DNA of 45,217 bases from Burkholderiales bacterium (GCA_026932235.1 JAIXKR010000087.1:1-45217); one strand, 5' to 3'; counted from the stretch's first letter, positions 8,867 through 20,376 are shown. Notes: a model not told the origin generated them from the letters alone. Numbers and translations are program-made.

Positions 8867-9214
8867 GATGGGGCTCCGATGGATGAATGAAGAGGAAGCA
8901 GGATGAAATCGCCGTCGGCAGCGGCAACGCAAGGCCTTTGGGGCGCGCAAGCCGGCTCGTCGACGAACGCTGTGCGAGCGCGAGGCACCGCCGCCCCGGA
9001 GCGCGTCAGGCGCCGCAAGCGCCTCAGACGCTGATCGCCCCGGGATATTCGAAGAACCCGCAATTAGAGCAAGAAAGCCGTTTAGGGTCAAACACTTGCA
9101 CCATGGATCGCGGCTTCCGGCGGGCTTGACCGCGGGCCCGAAACTGTGGATAACCGCGCTTCGCCGAGCTTTGGAGGACATCCTCGGCAGGTTTCCGAAC
9201 GACATCTTTCCACA
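8867..9214. other. rpmH-dnaA intergenic region, candidate origin/promoter region
   Basis: This 348-nt gene-free stretch between divergent rpmH and dnaA must contain both promoters. The part from about 9040 to 9110 is visibly richer in A+T than its surroundings. One perfect DnaA box lies at 9145-9153 and a weak one (CTTTCCACA, two mismatches) at 9206-9214 abuts the dnaA start. Few boxes are seen, so whether initiation occurs here, in the dnaA-dnaN gap, or across both cannot be decided by eye. Confidence 0.5.
9145..9153 (-). promoter_or_regulatory. Consensus DnaA box upstream of dnaA
   Basis: TGTGGATAA at 9145-9153 is the exact complement of the TTATCCACA consensus. It lies 62 nt before the dnaA ATG, a position used elsewhere for dnaA autoregulation and origin function. 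Confidence 0.75.
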
Positions 9215-10693
9215 ATGACAAAAGACCTCTGGCAGGCCGGCTGCGAGCGCCTGGCGACGCAGTTGCCCGAGCAGCAGTTCAACACCTGGATCCGTCCCTT
9301 GCCCCCGGCCCAGCTCGTCAGCGACGGGCCGGACGGCGTGGTCGTCTGCCTGCGTGCGCCCAATCGCTTCAAGCTCGACTGGATCCGCTCGCAGTACGCC
9401 GGGCGCATCGAAGCGACGCTGGCGGAACTCGCCGGGCGCCCCGTACGGCTCGATCTGGCGCTGGCGCCGCGCGATCCCGCCCTCGCCATCGGCCGCACTT
9501 CGGCCATCCCCGGACAGACCGCGGCGCCCTCGGTGGCGTCCACGCTCGCGGCCGCACTGCGAGCGACTCCTCACGGCCTCAGCGAGGCGCCGGCAACCGG
9601 CGCCATCGCCGACACCGGCACTGCACCCGCCCCGCTCGCGCCACCGCGCGAGCGCGCCGCGCCGGCGATGTCGCGCCACAAGCTCAATCCGGCGCTGACC
9701 TTCGACACGCTGGTGGCCGGACGCGCCAACCAGATGGCGCGCACCGCAGCGCTGCACGTGGCCGGTGCACCGGGGCAGATGTACAACCCGCTCTTCATCT
9801 ACGGCGGAGTCGGCCTGGGCAAGACGCACCTCGTGCATGCGGTCGGCAACGCGCTGCTGAAGGACCGGCCCGACGCGCGCGTGCTCTACCTGCACGCCGA
9901 GCAGTTCATCAGCGACGTGGTGCGCAACTACCAGCGCAAGACCTTCGACGAGCTCAAGGCCAAGTACCACAGCCTGGACCTGCTGCTGATCGACGACGTG
10001 CAGTTCTTCGCCGGCAAGGACCGCACGCAGGAGGAGTTCTTCAACGCCTTCGAGGCGCTGCTGGCCAAGCGCGCGCACATCATCATGACCAGCGACACCT
10101 ACCCCAAGGGCCTGGTCGACATCGACCAGCGGCTCACGAGCCGCTTCGAGGCCGGGCTCACCGTGGCGATCGACCCGCCGGAGCTCGAGATGCGCGTCGC
10201 GATCCTGATCGCCAAGGCGCGCGCCGAGGGCACCGAGATGCCCGAGGACGTCGCCTTCTTCATCGCCAAGAACGTGCGCGCCAACGTGCGCGAGCTCGAG
10301 GGCGCGCTGCGCAAGGTGCTGGCCTACAGCCGCTTCACGCACAAGGAGATCCACATCGGCCTCGCGCGCGAGGCGCTGCGCGATCTGCTCTCGATCCAGA
10401 ACCGGCAGATCTCGGTCGAGAACATCCAGAAGACGGTCGCCGATTTCTACAAGATCAAGGTCGCCGACATGTACAGCAAGAAGCGCCCGGCGAGCATCGC
10501 GCGCCCGCGCCAGATCGCCATGTACCTGGCCAAGGACATGACGAAGAAGAGCCTGCCCGAGATCGGCGAGCTCTTCGGCGGGCGCGATCACACGACGGTG
10601 CTGCATGCCGTGCGCAAGATCGGCGACGAGCGCCAGCGCAACCCCGAACTCAACCAGCAACTGCATGTGCTCGAGCAGACCCTCAAGGCCTGA
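9215..10693 (+). CDS. dnaA: Chromosomal replication initiator protein DnaA
   Basis: DnaA binds DnaA boxes and opens oriC in its ATP form. From ATG at 9215 the protein has 492 residues. Domain I starts [20 protein letters not shown] (helicase loader/DnaA contacts). A Pro/Ala-rich linker, domain II, spans roughly 95-160. The AAA+ domain has Walker [16 protein letters not shown] and Walker [11 protein letters not shown]. The C-terminal DNA-binding domain carries [20 protein letters not shown] and the signature [14 protein letters not shown]. The longer frame from 9146 adds a non-family leader and overlaps the DnaA box, so it was not used. dnaN follows after 279 nt. Confidence 0.98.
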   Translation: MTKDLWQAGCERLATQLPEQQFNTWIRPLPPAQLVSDGPDGVVVCLRAPNRFKLDWIRSQYAGRIEATLAELAGRPVRLDLALAPRDPALAIGRTSAIPGQTAAPSVASTLAAALRATPHGLSEAPATGAIADTGTAPAPLAPPRERAAPAMSRHKLNPALTFDTLVAGRANQMARTAALHVAGAPGQMYNPLFIYGGVGLGKTHLVHAVGNALLKDRPDARVLYLHAEQFISDVVRNYQRKTFDELKAKYHSLDLLLIDDVQFFAGKDRTQEEFFNAFEALLAKRAHIIMTSDTYPKGLVDIDQRLTSRFEAGLTVAIDPPELEMRVAILIAKARAEGTEMPEDVAFFIAKNVRANVRELEGALRKVLAYSRFTHKEIHIGLAREALRDLLSIQNRQISVENIQKTVADFYKIKVADMYSKKRPASIARPRQIAMYLAKDMTKKSLPEIGELFGGRDHTTVLHAVRKIGDERQRNPELNQQLHVLEQTLKA

Positions 10694-10742
10694 TTCGAGC
10701 CTTTGCCCGCCAGCGCGGGCACGCCTGCGGCCTGGGCGGGGC

Positions 10743-10790
10743 GTGGACAAGCCTGGGGGCAAGATCCGCACAAGGCCGGGCTTGTCCACA
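10743..10790. promoter_or_regulatory. Inverted DnaA-like boxes between dnaA and dnaN
   Basis: GTGGACAAGCC at 10743-10753 and GGCTTGTCCAC at 10779-10789 are perfect 11-bp inverted arms with a 25-nt spacer. Each arm includes a DnaA-like box: TTGTCCACA at 10782-10790, one mismatch from consensus, and its near complement CGTGGACAA at 10742-10750. The dnaA-dnaN gap is a known origin location in many bacteria. The arrangement could also form a hairpin in the dnaA 3' transcript. A weakly A+T-richer stretch (GCGAAAATAGGCTTTT) follows near 10890-10905. Confidence 0.5.
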
Positions 10791-10972
10791 GCCGACGTCC
10801 ACCGGTGCGAGTTGCCCCCAATCCCGGCACGCCGGGAAAGGCGTCCGGCCCACAGGGTTGACGGCAGCGTAAATCCCTGTCGGAACGGGCGAAAATAGGC
10901 TTTTCCCCAGCTCGGGCCGGCGCCTACTACGGCTACCAGGCATTTCAAAGAATGAACAGCGAGAGGCAATCC

Positions 10973-14660
<3,688 letters not shown>

Positions 14661-14695
14661 GCGCATGTAGAGCGAGGCATAAGAGATAGGGCGTG

Positions 14696-14719
14696 CCGGC
14701 GGATCTCCGAAGCCGCCGG
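14696..14719 (+). terminator. Hairpin downstream of gyrB
   Basis: CCGGCGG (14696-14702) and CCGCCGG (14713-14719) form a 7-bp GC stem with a 10-nt loop, 36 nt after the gyrB stop. A U-rich tail is absent. It is the best terminator candidate for the dnaN-gyrB transcript. Confidence 0.4.
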
Positions 14720-14975
14720 TTACAAGGAAAGAACGAAGACGCTACGTGTTCAGTTCGATCCCGACCAGCTCGGCAGCGCAGGTGTTAACGGCCTTCGCCT
14801 CGAGGCCCAACCTGGTGAAATGACAGTGCCCCAGTAGGGCTGCGTACTTCACGTCATCGCCGATACCCATTTCAAGGGCTCGCGGACGGCATCTGTCCGT
14901 CGTGACACTCGGCGTTGCGGCGAAATGAGCGAGACAGGTACTGGCCTGATGTTTTGGTTCCTGTGTGGGCAATAA

Positions 14976-15006
14976 TTGCGACAAATGCCACGGCTTGTGC
15001 GACAAT
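14976..15006 (+). promoter_or_regulatory. Direct repeats and candidate promoter before parD
   Basis: TGCGACAA occurs at 14977-14984 and again at 14998-15005, exactly 21 bp apart, just upstream of parD. TTGCGA (14976-14981) and GACAAT (15001-15006) could serve as -35/-10 elements with a 19-nt spacer. ParD-type antitoxins usually repress their own operon at repeated sites, so this is a plausible operator. The promoter assignment is weak. Confidence 0.4.
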
Positions 15007-15035
15007 GTTGCCATCGATCGAGCCGGGAGTTTCCT

Positions 15036-15305
15036 ATGTCTGAACGCATCAACGCCCGCCTGTCCCGGCCCTTGGCCGAGTTCGTGGATCGAATGGTCGG
15101 CGAGGCGGGTCTTTACGAAACGCCCAGCGAGTACGTCCGCGACCTGATTCGCCGCGACATGGAGCGGCGCGACGGCCAGTTTGTACAGGACGCCATCCTC
15201 ACCGGTTACCGCGACTTGGCCGCGGGTCGTACCTTCGCCTCCACCGGCGACTTCAAGGCCGACATGGCGTCGCTCGACCGCAAGGAAGCCGATGGCTGGC
15301 AATGA
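15036..15305 (+). CDS. parD: ParD-family antitoxin
   Basis: This 89-residue protein starts MSERINARLSRPLAEFVDRM, a ribbon-helix-helix DNA-binding domain (1-50), with the ParD-typical YETPSEYVRDLIRRDMERR. The C-terminal part (about 55-89) is the toxin-binding tail. It should neutralise the ParE protein encoded next and repress the operon. ATG 15036 has a GGGAG ribosome-binding site 6 nt upstream. The gene overlaps parE by 14 nt, a normal coupled arrangement. It sits in a lower-G+C island between gyrB and a liv operon. Confidence 0.88.
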   Translation: MSERINARLSRPLAEFVDRMVGEAGLYETPSEYVRDLIRRDMERRDGQFVQDAILTGYRDLAAGRTFASTGDFKADMASLDRKEADGWQ

Positions 15306-15660
15306 CGCACCGTCGCCCGCCACATTCCTCCTGACCCGGAATGCGGCACTGGAGTTGCGCCGCATCCACGCGCGCTCACGCCGAGAATGGGGCGACGCCG
15401 TCGCCGATCGCTACCTCGCCGACCTGTACGCAACAATGACCGACGCCGCCGGCAACCCGGAAAAGGGCCGCCTGCGGCAACACCGCTCGACGCCGTTCTT
15501 GATGGTTTCGGCTCGGCAGCATTACGTGATCTACGACCTCGTGCCGCAAGGCATTGTGGTGCTGACGGTTCAGCATCAGGTGCGCAACATCGAAACCCTG
15601 ATCGCTGAACTGACCCCGGCCTTCCACGCCGAGGTCGGACGGTTGAAGCGGAAAGCCTGA
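15292..15660 (+). CDS. parE: ParE/RelE-superfamily toxin
   Basis: From ATG 15292 the product has 122 residues. It shows the ParE fold pattern: LTRNAALELRRIHARSRREWG helical hairpin, LYATMTDAAGNPEKGR, RLRQHRSTPFLMVSARQHYVIYDL (the core strands) and LTVQHQVRNIETLI at the C-terminus. ParE toxins poison DNA gyrase; RelE relatives cleave mRNA, so the target is inferred from family only. The start within parD fixes translational coupling. The longer open frame from 15181 is antisense-like sequence overlapping parD and was not used. No truncation is evident. Confidence 0.85.
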   Translation: MAGNDAPSPATFLLTRNAALELRRIHARSRREWGDAVADRYLADLYATMTDAAGNPEKGRLRQHRSTPFLMVSARQHYVIYDLVPQGIVVLTVQHQVRNIETLIAELTPAFHAEVGRLKRKA

Positions 15661-15831
15661 TCGCGGCCCGAACAGGTGCTCGGCGCACCAAGAGGGGCGT
15701 TTAGCGATATAACCGCAGCCTCAAGCCTGCGTCACTTCGCGCAGCTAGAGATTGTGGCGAGACGGAAGCAGACGCAATCTGGTTACTGCGTCACAGCCGC
15801 GAGCAATCAGGCACGCCCAGAACCCGGCAGG

Positions 15832-15931
15832 GATTTCTCGTCTTATGGGTCCCGATTTCTCAGCTTATGGGTTCCGACCGCTCGTAAGTGATTGATTTAC
15901 AAGGTGGCGGTTTCGCGCCTTATGGGTCTCC
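15832..15931. repeat. 22-bp repeats sharing CTTATGGGT (possible insertion-sequence end)
   Basis: Two head-to-tail 22-bp units lie at 15832-15853 and 15854-15875, sharing GATTTCTC-NN-CTTATGGGT-N-CC. A third, degenerate unit lies at 15910-15931. CTTATGGGT is found at 15842, 15864 and 15919. Multiple short repeats of about this size are typical of the ends of IS21-family elements, and no transposase is present here. A solo IS end or scar is the likeliest reading, but the match to a specific element was not tested. Confidence 0.45.
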
Positions 15932-15970
15932 CTACAGCGCAGTGCGGGTGATATCCGCGCGGAAGTGGAA

Positions 15971-16019
15971 GCAGGCGCGAACCGCGACCGCTTCGGGTCG
16001 GATCGCGGCGTTCGCCTGC
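15971..16019 (+). promoter_or_regulatory. Imperfect 49-nt hairpin upstream of livH
   Basis: GCAGGCG at 15971-15977 pairs with CGCCTGC at 16013-16019. Nested inside, CGCGACC pairs with GGTCG-gat-CGCG around the loop GCTTCG. The structure ends 31 nt before the livH ATG. It could be a leader structure, a terminator for upstream transcription or a dispersed palindromic repeat. Confidence 0.35.
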
Positions 16020-16050
16020 TAAGCTCGCACACCCCTTGCCGACGCGCCCG

Positions 16051-16923
16051 ATGGATCTCGCCACCTTCCTCGTCCAGTGCCTGAACGCCGTGCAGTACGG
16101 GCTGCTCCTGTTCCTGGTGGCCTCGGGGCTGACCCTGATCTTCGGGATCATGGGCGTGATCAACCTGGCGCACGGCAGCTTCTACATGGTCGGCGCGTAC
16201 ATGGCGTTCTCGCTGACGCCGCTGTTCGGGCAGAGCTTCCTGCTGATGCTGCTGGCGGGCCTGGTGCTCTCGGCGATCTTCGGCTACGTGCTCGAATGGG
16301 TGTTCTTCAGCTACCTCTACGAGCGCGACCACCTGCAGCAGGTGCTGATGACCTACGCACTGATCCTCGTCTTCGAGGAGGTGCGCTCGCTGCTCGTCGG
16401 TAACGACGTCCATGGCGTGCCGGTGCCTCAGTGGCTGGCCGGCGCGATTCCGCTCGGCGAGCTGATGACCTACCCGGTCTACCGTCTCTTCGCGTCGGCG
16501 GCGTGCCTGGTGCTGGCGGTGGCGCTCTATCTCGTCGTCAACCGCACGCGTCTGGGCATGATGATCCGCGCCGGCGCGAGCAACCGCGACATGGTGCGGG
16601 GCCTGGGCGTGAACATCACGCGGCTCTACCGCATCGTGTTCGCCGGGGGGGTGGCGCTCGCGGCTTTGGCCGGGATGATCGCCGCGCCGATGAGCAGCGT
16701 CTACCCCGGCATGGGCGGACATGTGCTGATCATCAGCTTCGTCGTCGTCGTCATCGGCGGCATCGGCTCGATCACCGGCGCACTCATCGCCTCGCTGCTG
16801 GTCGGCTTCGTCGACACCTTCGGCAAGGTCTTCTTCGCCGAGGTTTCGGGCATCGGCGTGTACCTGCTGATGGCGGTGATCCTCGTCTGGCGCCCCGAGG
16901 GTCTGATGCGCAGGGGCTACTGA
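16051..16923 (+). CDS. livH: Branched-chain-type ABC transporter permease LivH
   Basis: This 290-residue hydrophobic protein is one of two permeases of a HAAT-family importer for branched-chain amino acids, amides, urea or aromatic acids. It begins MDLATFLVQCLNAVQYGLLL and carries LivH hallmarks: SGLTLIFGIMGVINLAHGSFYM, then the long cytoplasmic loop RTRLGMMIRAGASNRDMVRGLG, the EAA-like region contacting the ATPase. Several membrane segments span the rest. The ATG at 16051 is preferred to an upstream ATG at 16036 because family members start here. livM starts one base after the stop. No binding protein gene is adjacent, so the substrate cannot be inferred. Confidence 0.92.
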   Translation: MDLATFLVQCLNAVQYGLLLFLVASGLTLIFGIMGVINLAHGSFYMVGAYMAFSLTPLFGQSFLLMLLAGLVLSAIFGYVLEWVFFSYLYERDHLQQVLMTYALILVFEEVRSLLVGNDVHGVPVPQWLAGAIPLGELMTYPVYRLFASAACLVLAVALYLVVNRTRLGMMIRAGASNRDMVRGLGVNITRLYRIVFAGGVALAALAGMIAAPMSSVYPGMGGHVLIISFVVVVIGGIGSITGALIASLLVGFVDTFGKVFFAEVSGIGVYLLMAVILVWRPEGLMRRGY

Positions 16924-17865
16924 ATGATCCGGCGCGCCTTCCCCTGGATCGTCGCGGTGCTGCTGCTGGCCGCGCCTGCGCTGCTGACGCCCTACACCTA
17001 CGACCTGCTGCTGCGCATCATGGTGATGGCGGTGTTCGCGCTCAGCCTCGAGCTGCTGGTGGGCATGACCGGGCTGGTCTCGCTCGGCCACGCGGCGTTC
17101 CTCGGCATCGGCGCCTACTCGACGGTGCTGCTTTCACCGCAGTACGACCCGGGCAACGCGCTGTTGCTGCTGCTGACCGCAGCGGGCATCTCCGCGCTCT
17201 ACGCGCTCTTCGTCGGCGCTTTGAGCCTGCGCACCAAGGGCGTCTACTTCATCATGGTGACGCTGGCCTTCGCGCAGATGGCCTACTTCGTCTTCCACGA
17301 CACGCCGATCGGCCGCGGCACCGACGGCATCTACCTGGTGGCCAGGCCGGTCGCCGGCGCCTTCGACGCCGAGAACCGGACGCACCTGTACTACCTGGTG
17401 ACCGGCACCTTGATCGGGACCTACGGACTGCTCGCGCTCGTGCGCCGCTCGCGCTTCGGGCACGCGCTGGCCGGCATCCGCGTCAACGAGCAGCGCATGC
17501 GCGCGGTCGGCTTCGCCACCTACGTCTACAAACTCGCCGCCTTCGTGCTCGCCGGGGCGCTGGCCGGCGTCGCCGGCTTCCTGCTTGCGGTCAAGGACGG
17601 TTTCGTCAATCCCGAGCTGCTGTCCTGGCACGAGAGCGGTGCGGTGCTGCTGATGATCATCCTCGGCGGCATCGGGCACCTGCGCGGCGCCGTGCTCGGG
17701 GCCGCGGCCTTCGTGCTGTTGCGCGAGCTCTACGCGTCGCCCGACCTGGTCGGGCCGGTGTCCGAGCACTGGCAACTGGCGCTGGGCCTGACGATCATCG
17801 TCTTCGTCGCGCTGCTGCCCAAGGGACTGATCGGCCTGCCGGCGCGGCTGAGGGGCCGGCGATGA
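16924..17865 (+). CDS. livM: Branched-chain-type ABC transporter permease LivM
   Basis: The second HAAT permease, 313 residues, has about eight to ten predicted membrane segments. LivM features are LSLELLVGMTGLVSLGHAAFLGIGAYSTVLL, the loop RRSRFGHALAGIRVNEQRMRAVGF and the C-terminal GGIGHLRGAVLGAAAFVLL. It pairs with LivH to form the channel and binds LivG/LivF. It starts directly after the livH stop and overlaps livG by four bases (ATGA), so the four genes are one operon. Confidence 0.92.
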   Translation: MIRRAFPWIVAVLLLAAPALLTPYTYDLLLRIMVMAVFALSLELLVGMTGLVSLGHAAFLGIGAYSTVLLSPQYDPGNALLLLLTAAGISALYALFVGALSLRTKGVYFIMVTLAFAQMAYFVFHDTPIGRGTDGIYLVARPVAGAFDAENRTHLYYLVTGTLIGTYGLLALVRRSRFGHALAGIRVNEQRMRAVGFATYVYKLAAFVLAGALAGVAGFLLAVKDGFVNPELLSWHESGAVLLMIILGGIGHLRGAVLGAAAFVLLRELYASPDLVGPVSEHWQLALGLTIIVFVALLPKGLIGLPARLRGRR

Positions 17866-18626
17866 GCCTCCCTCCCGATCCCGACGTGCTGCTGCGCTGC
17901 CAGGATCTGGCGCGCCGTTTCGGCGGACTCATGGCCGTCGACGGGCTCACGCTCGAGTTCCGCCGCGGCGAGGTGCACGCGGTGATCGGCACCAACGGCG
18001 CCGGCAAGTCGACGCTGATCAACATGCTGAGCGGCGAGATCCCGTCCAGCGGCGGCAGCGTCTGGCTGGGCGCGCAGGACGTCACCACCTGGTCGCAGCC
18101 CAGGCGCGCGCGCGCGGGCATCGGCCGCAGCTACCAGCGCACGACGATCTTCCCGGAGTTCTCGGTGTTCGAGAACTGCCGCCTGTGCGCGCAGGCCGCG
18201 CATCCCCGGCCCTTCGCGCTGTGGGAGAGCGCCGATCGTTGCAAGGTCAGCGGCGACATCGCGCACGAGGCGCTGCGCGCCGCGGGCCTGGACGAGGCGG
18301 CGATGCAGCCCGCCGGCTCGCTCAGCCACGGCGGCAAGCGCCAGCTCGAGATCGCGATGTGCCTCTCGACCCGGCCCAAGGTCCTGCTGCTGGACGAACC
18401 GCTGGCCGGCATGGGCGCCGAGGAGACCGACCGCATGCTGCAGGTGCTGCAGGGCCTGAAGGCGGGGCACGCCGTGCTGCTGGTCGAGCACGACATGGAC
18501 GCGGTCTTCCGCATCGCCGAGCGCATCACCGTGATGGTCAACGGCACGGTGATCGCCAGCGACACGCCCGAGGCGATCCGCGTGCACCCCGAGGTGCAGT
18601 CGGCCTACCTGGGGACCGACGAATGA
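17862..18626 (+). CDS. livG: Branched-chain-type ABC transporter ATPase LivG
   Basis: Cytoplasmic ATPase of 254 residues. Walker A is GTNGAGKSTLINMLSG, the signature is LSHGGKRQLEIAM (an SHGGK variant of LSGGQ, common in LivG-like proteins), Walker B is VLLLDEPLAGM and the switch His is in LLVEHDMDAVF. It drives transport through LivH/LivM together with LivF. The ATG overlaps the livM stop; its own stop overlaps livF. Confidence 0.93.
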   Translation: MSLPPDPDVLLRCQDLARRFGGLMAVDGLTLEFRRGEVHAVIGTNGAGKSTLINMLSGEIPSSGGSVWLGAQDVTTWSQPRRARAGIGRSYQRTTIFPEFSVFENCRLCAQAAHPRPFALWESADRCKVSGDIAHEALRAAGLDEAAMQPAGSLSHGGKRQLEIAMCLSTRPKVLLLDEPLAGMGAEETDRMLQVLQGLKAGHAVLLVEHDMDAVFRIAERITVMVNGTVIASDTPEAIRVHPEVQSAYLGTDE

Positions 18627-19336
18627 GCACGGCGCTGCTGCAGGCCGAAGGGCTCAACACCTTCTACGGCGACAGCCATGTGCTGCGCGACGCCGGGCTC
18701 GCGATCGCGCCGGGCACGGCGCTGGGCCTGCTCGGGCGCAACGGCATGGGCAAGACGACGCTCATCCGCACCGTCATGGGCTATCTGCGCTCGCGCGGCG
18801 GCCAGTTGCACTGGCAAGGACAGAGCGTGCTCGGCAGCGCGCCCGAGCGCATGGCGCGCCTGGGAATCGGCTACGTGCCCGAGGGGCGCGGCGTGTTCCC
18901 CAACCTGAGCGTGCGCGAGAACCTCGTCATGTGCGCGCGCCCGGGGCCCGACGGCCGCCGCGAGTGGACCTTCGAACGCGTCATGCACACCTTCCCGCGT
19001 CTGAACGAGCGCCTGCAGCACGGCGGCCAGCAGCTCTCCGGCGGCGAGCAGCAGATGCTCGCCATCGGTCGCGCGCTCATGACCAACCCGCTGCTGCTCA
19101 TCCTCGACGAGGCCACGGAAGGCCTGGCGCCGCTGGTCGTGCAGGAGATCTGGCGCGTCATCGGCGCGATCCGCGGCAGCGGCATCGCCACCCTCATCGT
19201 CGACCGCAACGCGCGCATGGTGCTCGCCCACACCGACCACGCGGTCGTGCTGGAGAAAGGCCAGGTGGTGCTGCGGGGCGCGAGCGCCGAGCTCGCCGCA
19301 GAACCCGAGGCGCTGACGCAGCTGCTGGGCGTGTAG
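18623..19336 (+). CDS. livF: Branched-chain-type ABC transporter ATPase LivF
   Basis: The second ATPase (237 residues) of the importer. It shows GLLGRNGMGKTTLIRTVMG (Walker A), the LivF-typical IGYVPEGRGVFPNLSVRENL, LSGGEQQMLAIGRALM (signature) and LLILDEATEGLAPLV (Walker B). In the usual switch position it reads LIVDRNARMVL where most LivF proteins have LIVEQN, so Asp replaces the Glu and Arg the Gln. This is a small oddity that may or may not matter. It ends the operon; the next 160 nt contain nothing recognisable. Confidence 0.93.
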   Translation: MSTALLQAEGLNTFYGDSHVLRDAGLAIAPGTALGLLGRNGMGKTTLIRTVMGYLRSRGGQLHWQGQSVLGSAPERMARLGIGYVPEGRGVFPNLSVRENLVMCARPGPDGRREWTFERVMHTFPRLNERLQHGGQQLSGGEQQMLAIGRALMTNPLLLILDEATEGLAPLVVQEIWRVIGAIRGSGIATLIVDRNARMVLAHTDHAVVLEKGQVVLRGASAELAAEPEALTQLLGV

Positions 19337-19496
19337 GGAGGTGCAGGCGCGGCGTGAGCCGCCGCTCGCCGCTCGCTGCGGTGCTGCGCACAAGTTTCGC
19401 CACGCGGTACATGAGTCCTCTTCACGGTGCCGCGCGGGGGAAGCGGCAGTGCCCTCGCTCCTCGTGCTTCTCCGACGCCGTGGTGCAAGCTTGCGC

Positions 19497-19712
19497 TCAA
19501 TCGGCGCGATCGAGCTTGTCGAGCAAGGCCAGCGCGCGGCTGGGATCGCCGCGTGCGGCGCGAATCTCGAAGCGCACGCGCGCGTCATCGTTGGCCAGCG
19601 CCACGGTGGCCAGTTCGTCGATCAGCCGATTGACGCTGATGGCCTTGGTCCGTGCCAGCGCCTTCAGGCGTTCGTGCTTCTCGTCGGGCAAACGAATGGT
19701 CATGGTGGACAT
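19497..19712 (-). CDS. Ribbon-helix-helix antitoxin (CopG/Arc type)
   Basis: This 71-residue protein starts MSTMTIRLPDEKHERLKALA, a classic ribbon-helix-helix DNA-binding start, followed by RTKAISVNRLIDELATVALA. The C-terminal tail (50-71) would bind a toxin. A strong GGAGG site lies 6 nt upstream of ATG 19712. The start overlaps the 3' end of a PIN-domain gene by 13 nt, so the pair forms a VapBC-like module with the toxin gene first. The toxin is damaged, so the antitoxin may be a free-standing repressor. Confidence 0.8.
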   Translation of the reverse strand: MSTMTIRLPDEKHERLKALARTKAISVNRLIDELATVALANDDARVRFEIRAARGDPSRALALLDKLDRAD

Positions 19713-20020
19713 GGATAGACCTCCAGGCATTGCTCCGGGGTGAGCACCCGAAGCGAGGGGAACTTCAACTCGCCGCGCGCCACGTCCCGCAGGTTGCGGG
19801 TGACGATGACGTCGGCTTGCGCAGCCACGGCCAACTCGATGAGATGGTTGTCCGCCTCGTCCGGCAAGTTCGGCCGCCAAGCGTAGTACACCTCGGTCCA
19901 GCGACAGCGATGGAGCAGGCCGTCGAACAAGTCGTCGCGCTCCAACAGACCCTCGTACTCGGCCAGCAGTGCCGGCCTCAGCTCCTCGCCAGGCGCGGCT
20001 CGTGTGACACTTGGAGCCAT
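19700..20020 (-). pseudogene. 5'-truncated PIN-domain toxin
   Basis: The 106-residue frame matches the middle and end of PIN-domain toxins: LLAEYEGLLERDDLF, WRPNLPDEADNHLIELAVAA, and VIVTRNLRDVARGELKFPSLRVLTPEQCLEVY. The N-terminal strand with the first catalytic Asp (usually LDTN) and the next 25-30 residues are absent. The first 12 residues (MAPSVTRAAPGE) are unrelated, and no LDTN is found in the other minus frames upstream. PIN nucleases need that Asp, so the toxin should be inactive. The break lies near 19985-20020, next to the ABM gene starting at 20074. Confidence 0.7.
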
Positions 20021-20073
20021 CGTTCGATCGCGCGCGCTTTGCGCCGCGCGCCCAGGGACAGGATAGGTCGCCC

Positions 20074-20376
20074 ATGATCCTCGAGCTCGCCGACATCCGC
20101 ATCCAGCCCGGCCGCCAGGCCGAATTCGACGCCGCCATCCAGCAGGGGCTGAGCACCGTCATCGCGCAGGCGCGCGGTTGTCGCGGCTGGAAGGTCAACA
20201 AGGGCGTGGAGAGCCCCGAGCGCTACCTGCTGGAGGTGTTCTGGGAGACGCTGGAAGACCACACCGTGCACTTCCGCGGTGGGCCGCTGTTTGCGCAGTG
20301 GCGCGCCATCGTCGGTCCCTTCTTCGACGCGCCGCCGGTGGTCGAGCACTTCGAGCTGCTGGCCAAGAGCGCCTAG
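20074..20376 (+). CDS. ABM-domain protein (antibiotic biosynthesis monooxygenase family)
   Basis: A 100-residue protein with the ABM ferredoxin-like fold: MILELADIRIQPGRQAEFDA, VIAQARGCRGWKVNKGVESPERYLLEVFWET, then HTVHFRGGPLFAQWRAIVGPFF. Family members are small monooxygenases, haem-degrading enzymes or dimeric proteins of unknown role, so no substrate can be assigned. The start at 20074 matches the family; upstream codons in the same frame are not conserved. It is followed 15 nt later by an M20 peptidase, with which it may be co-transcribed. Confidence 0.8.
   Translation: MILELADIRIQPGRQAEFDAAIQQGLSTVIAQARGCRGWKVNKGVESPERYLLEVFWETLEDHTVHFRGGPLFAQWRAIVGPFFDAPPVVEHFELLAKSA

Larger units (their letters stand above)
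14661..15035. other. gyrB-parD intergenic stretch
   Basis: The 375 nt hold the gyrB hairpin at the left and the parD promoter/operator at the right. The middle part (about 14742-14940) has a minus-strand open frame ending at 14742 whose sequence resembles nothing I recognise and which runs antisense into parD. The base composition is visibly lower in G+C than neighbouring genes, which suggests imported DNA. Confidence 0.4.
15661..16050. other. Gene-free region with repeats and a large hairpin
   Basis: No credible coding frame occupies these 390 nt between parE and livH. They hold the 22-bp repeats at 15832-15931 and the imperfect hairpin at 15971-16019, each listed separately. The left part (15661-15830) has lower G+C than its surroundings and no recognised feature. 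Confidence 0.5.

Noticed and set aside
14742-15365. A 207-codon minus-strand frame upstream of and antisense to parD
   Set aside because: No recognisable domain, no good start, and more than half lies antisense to parD. It is kept only as a note in the intergenic entry.
15832-15931. CRISPR-like short repeats
   Set aside because: Two units are directly adjacent with no spacer and the third is degenerate. The pattern fits an insertion-sequence end, not CRISPR.
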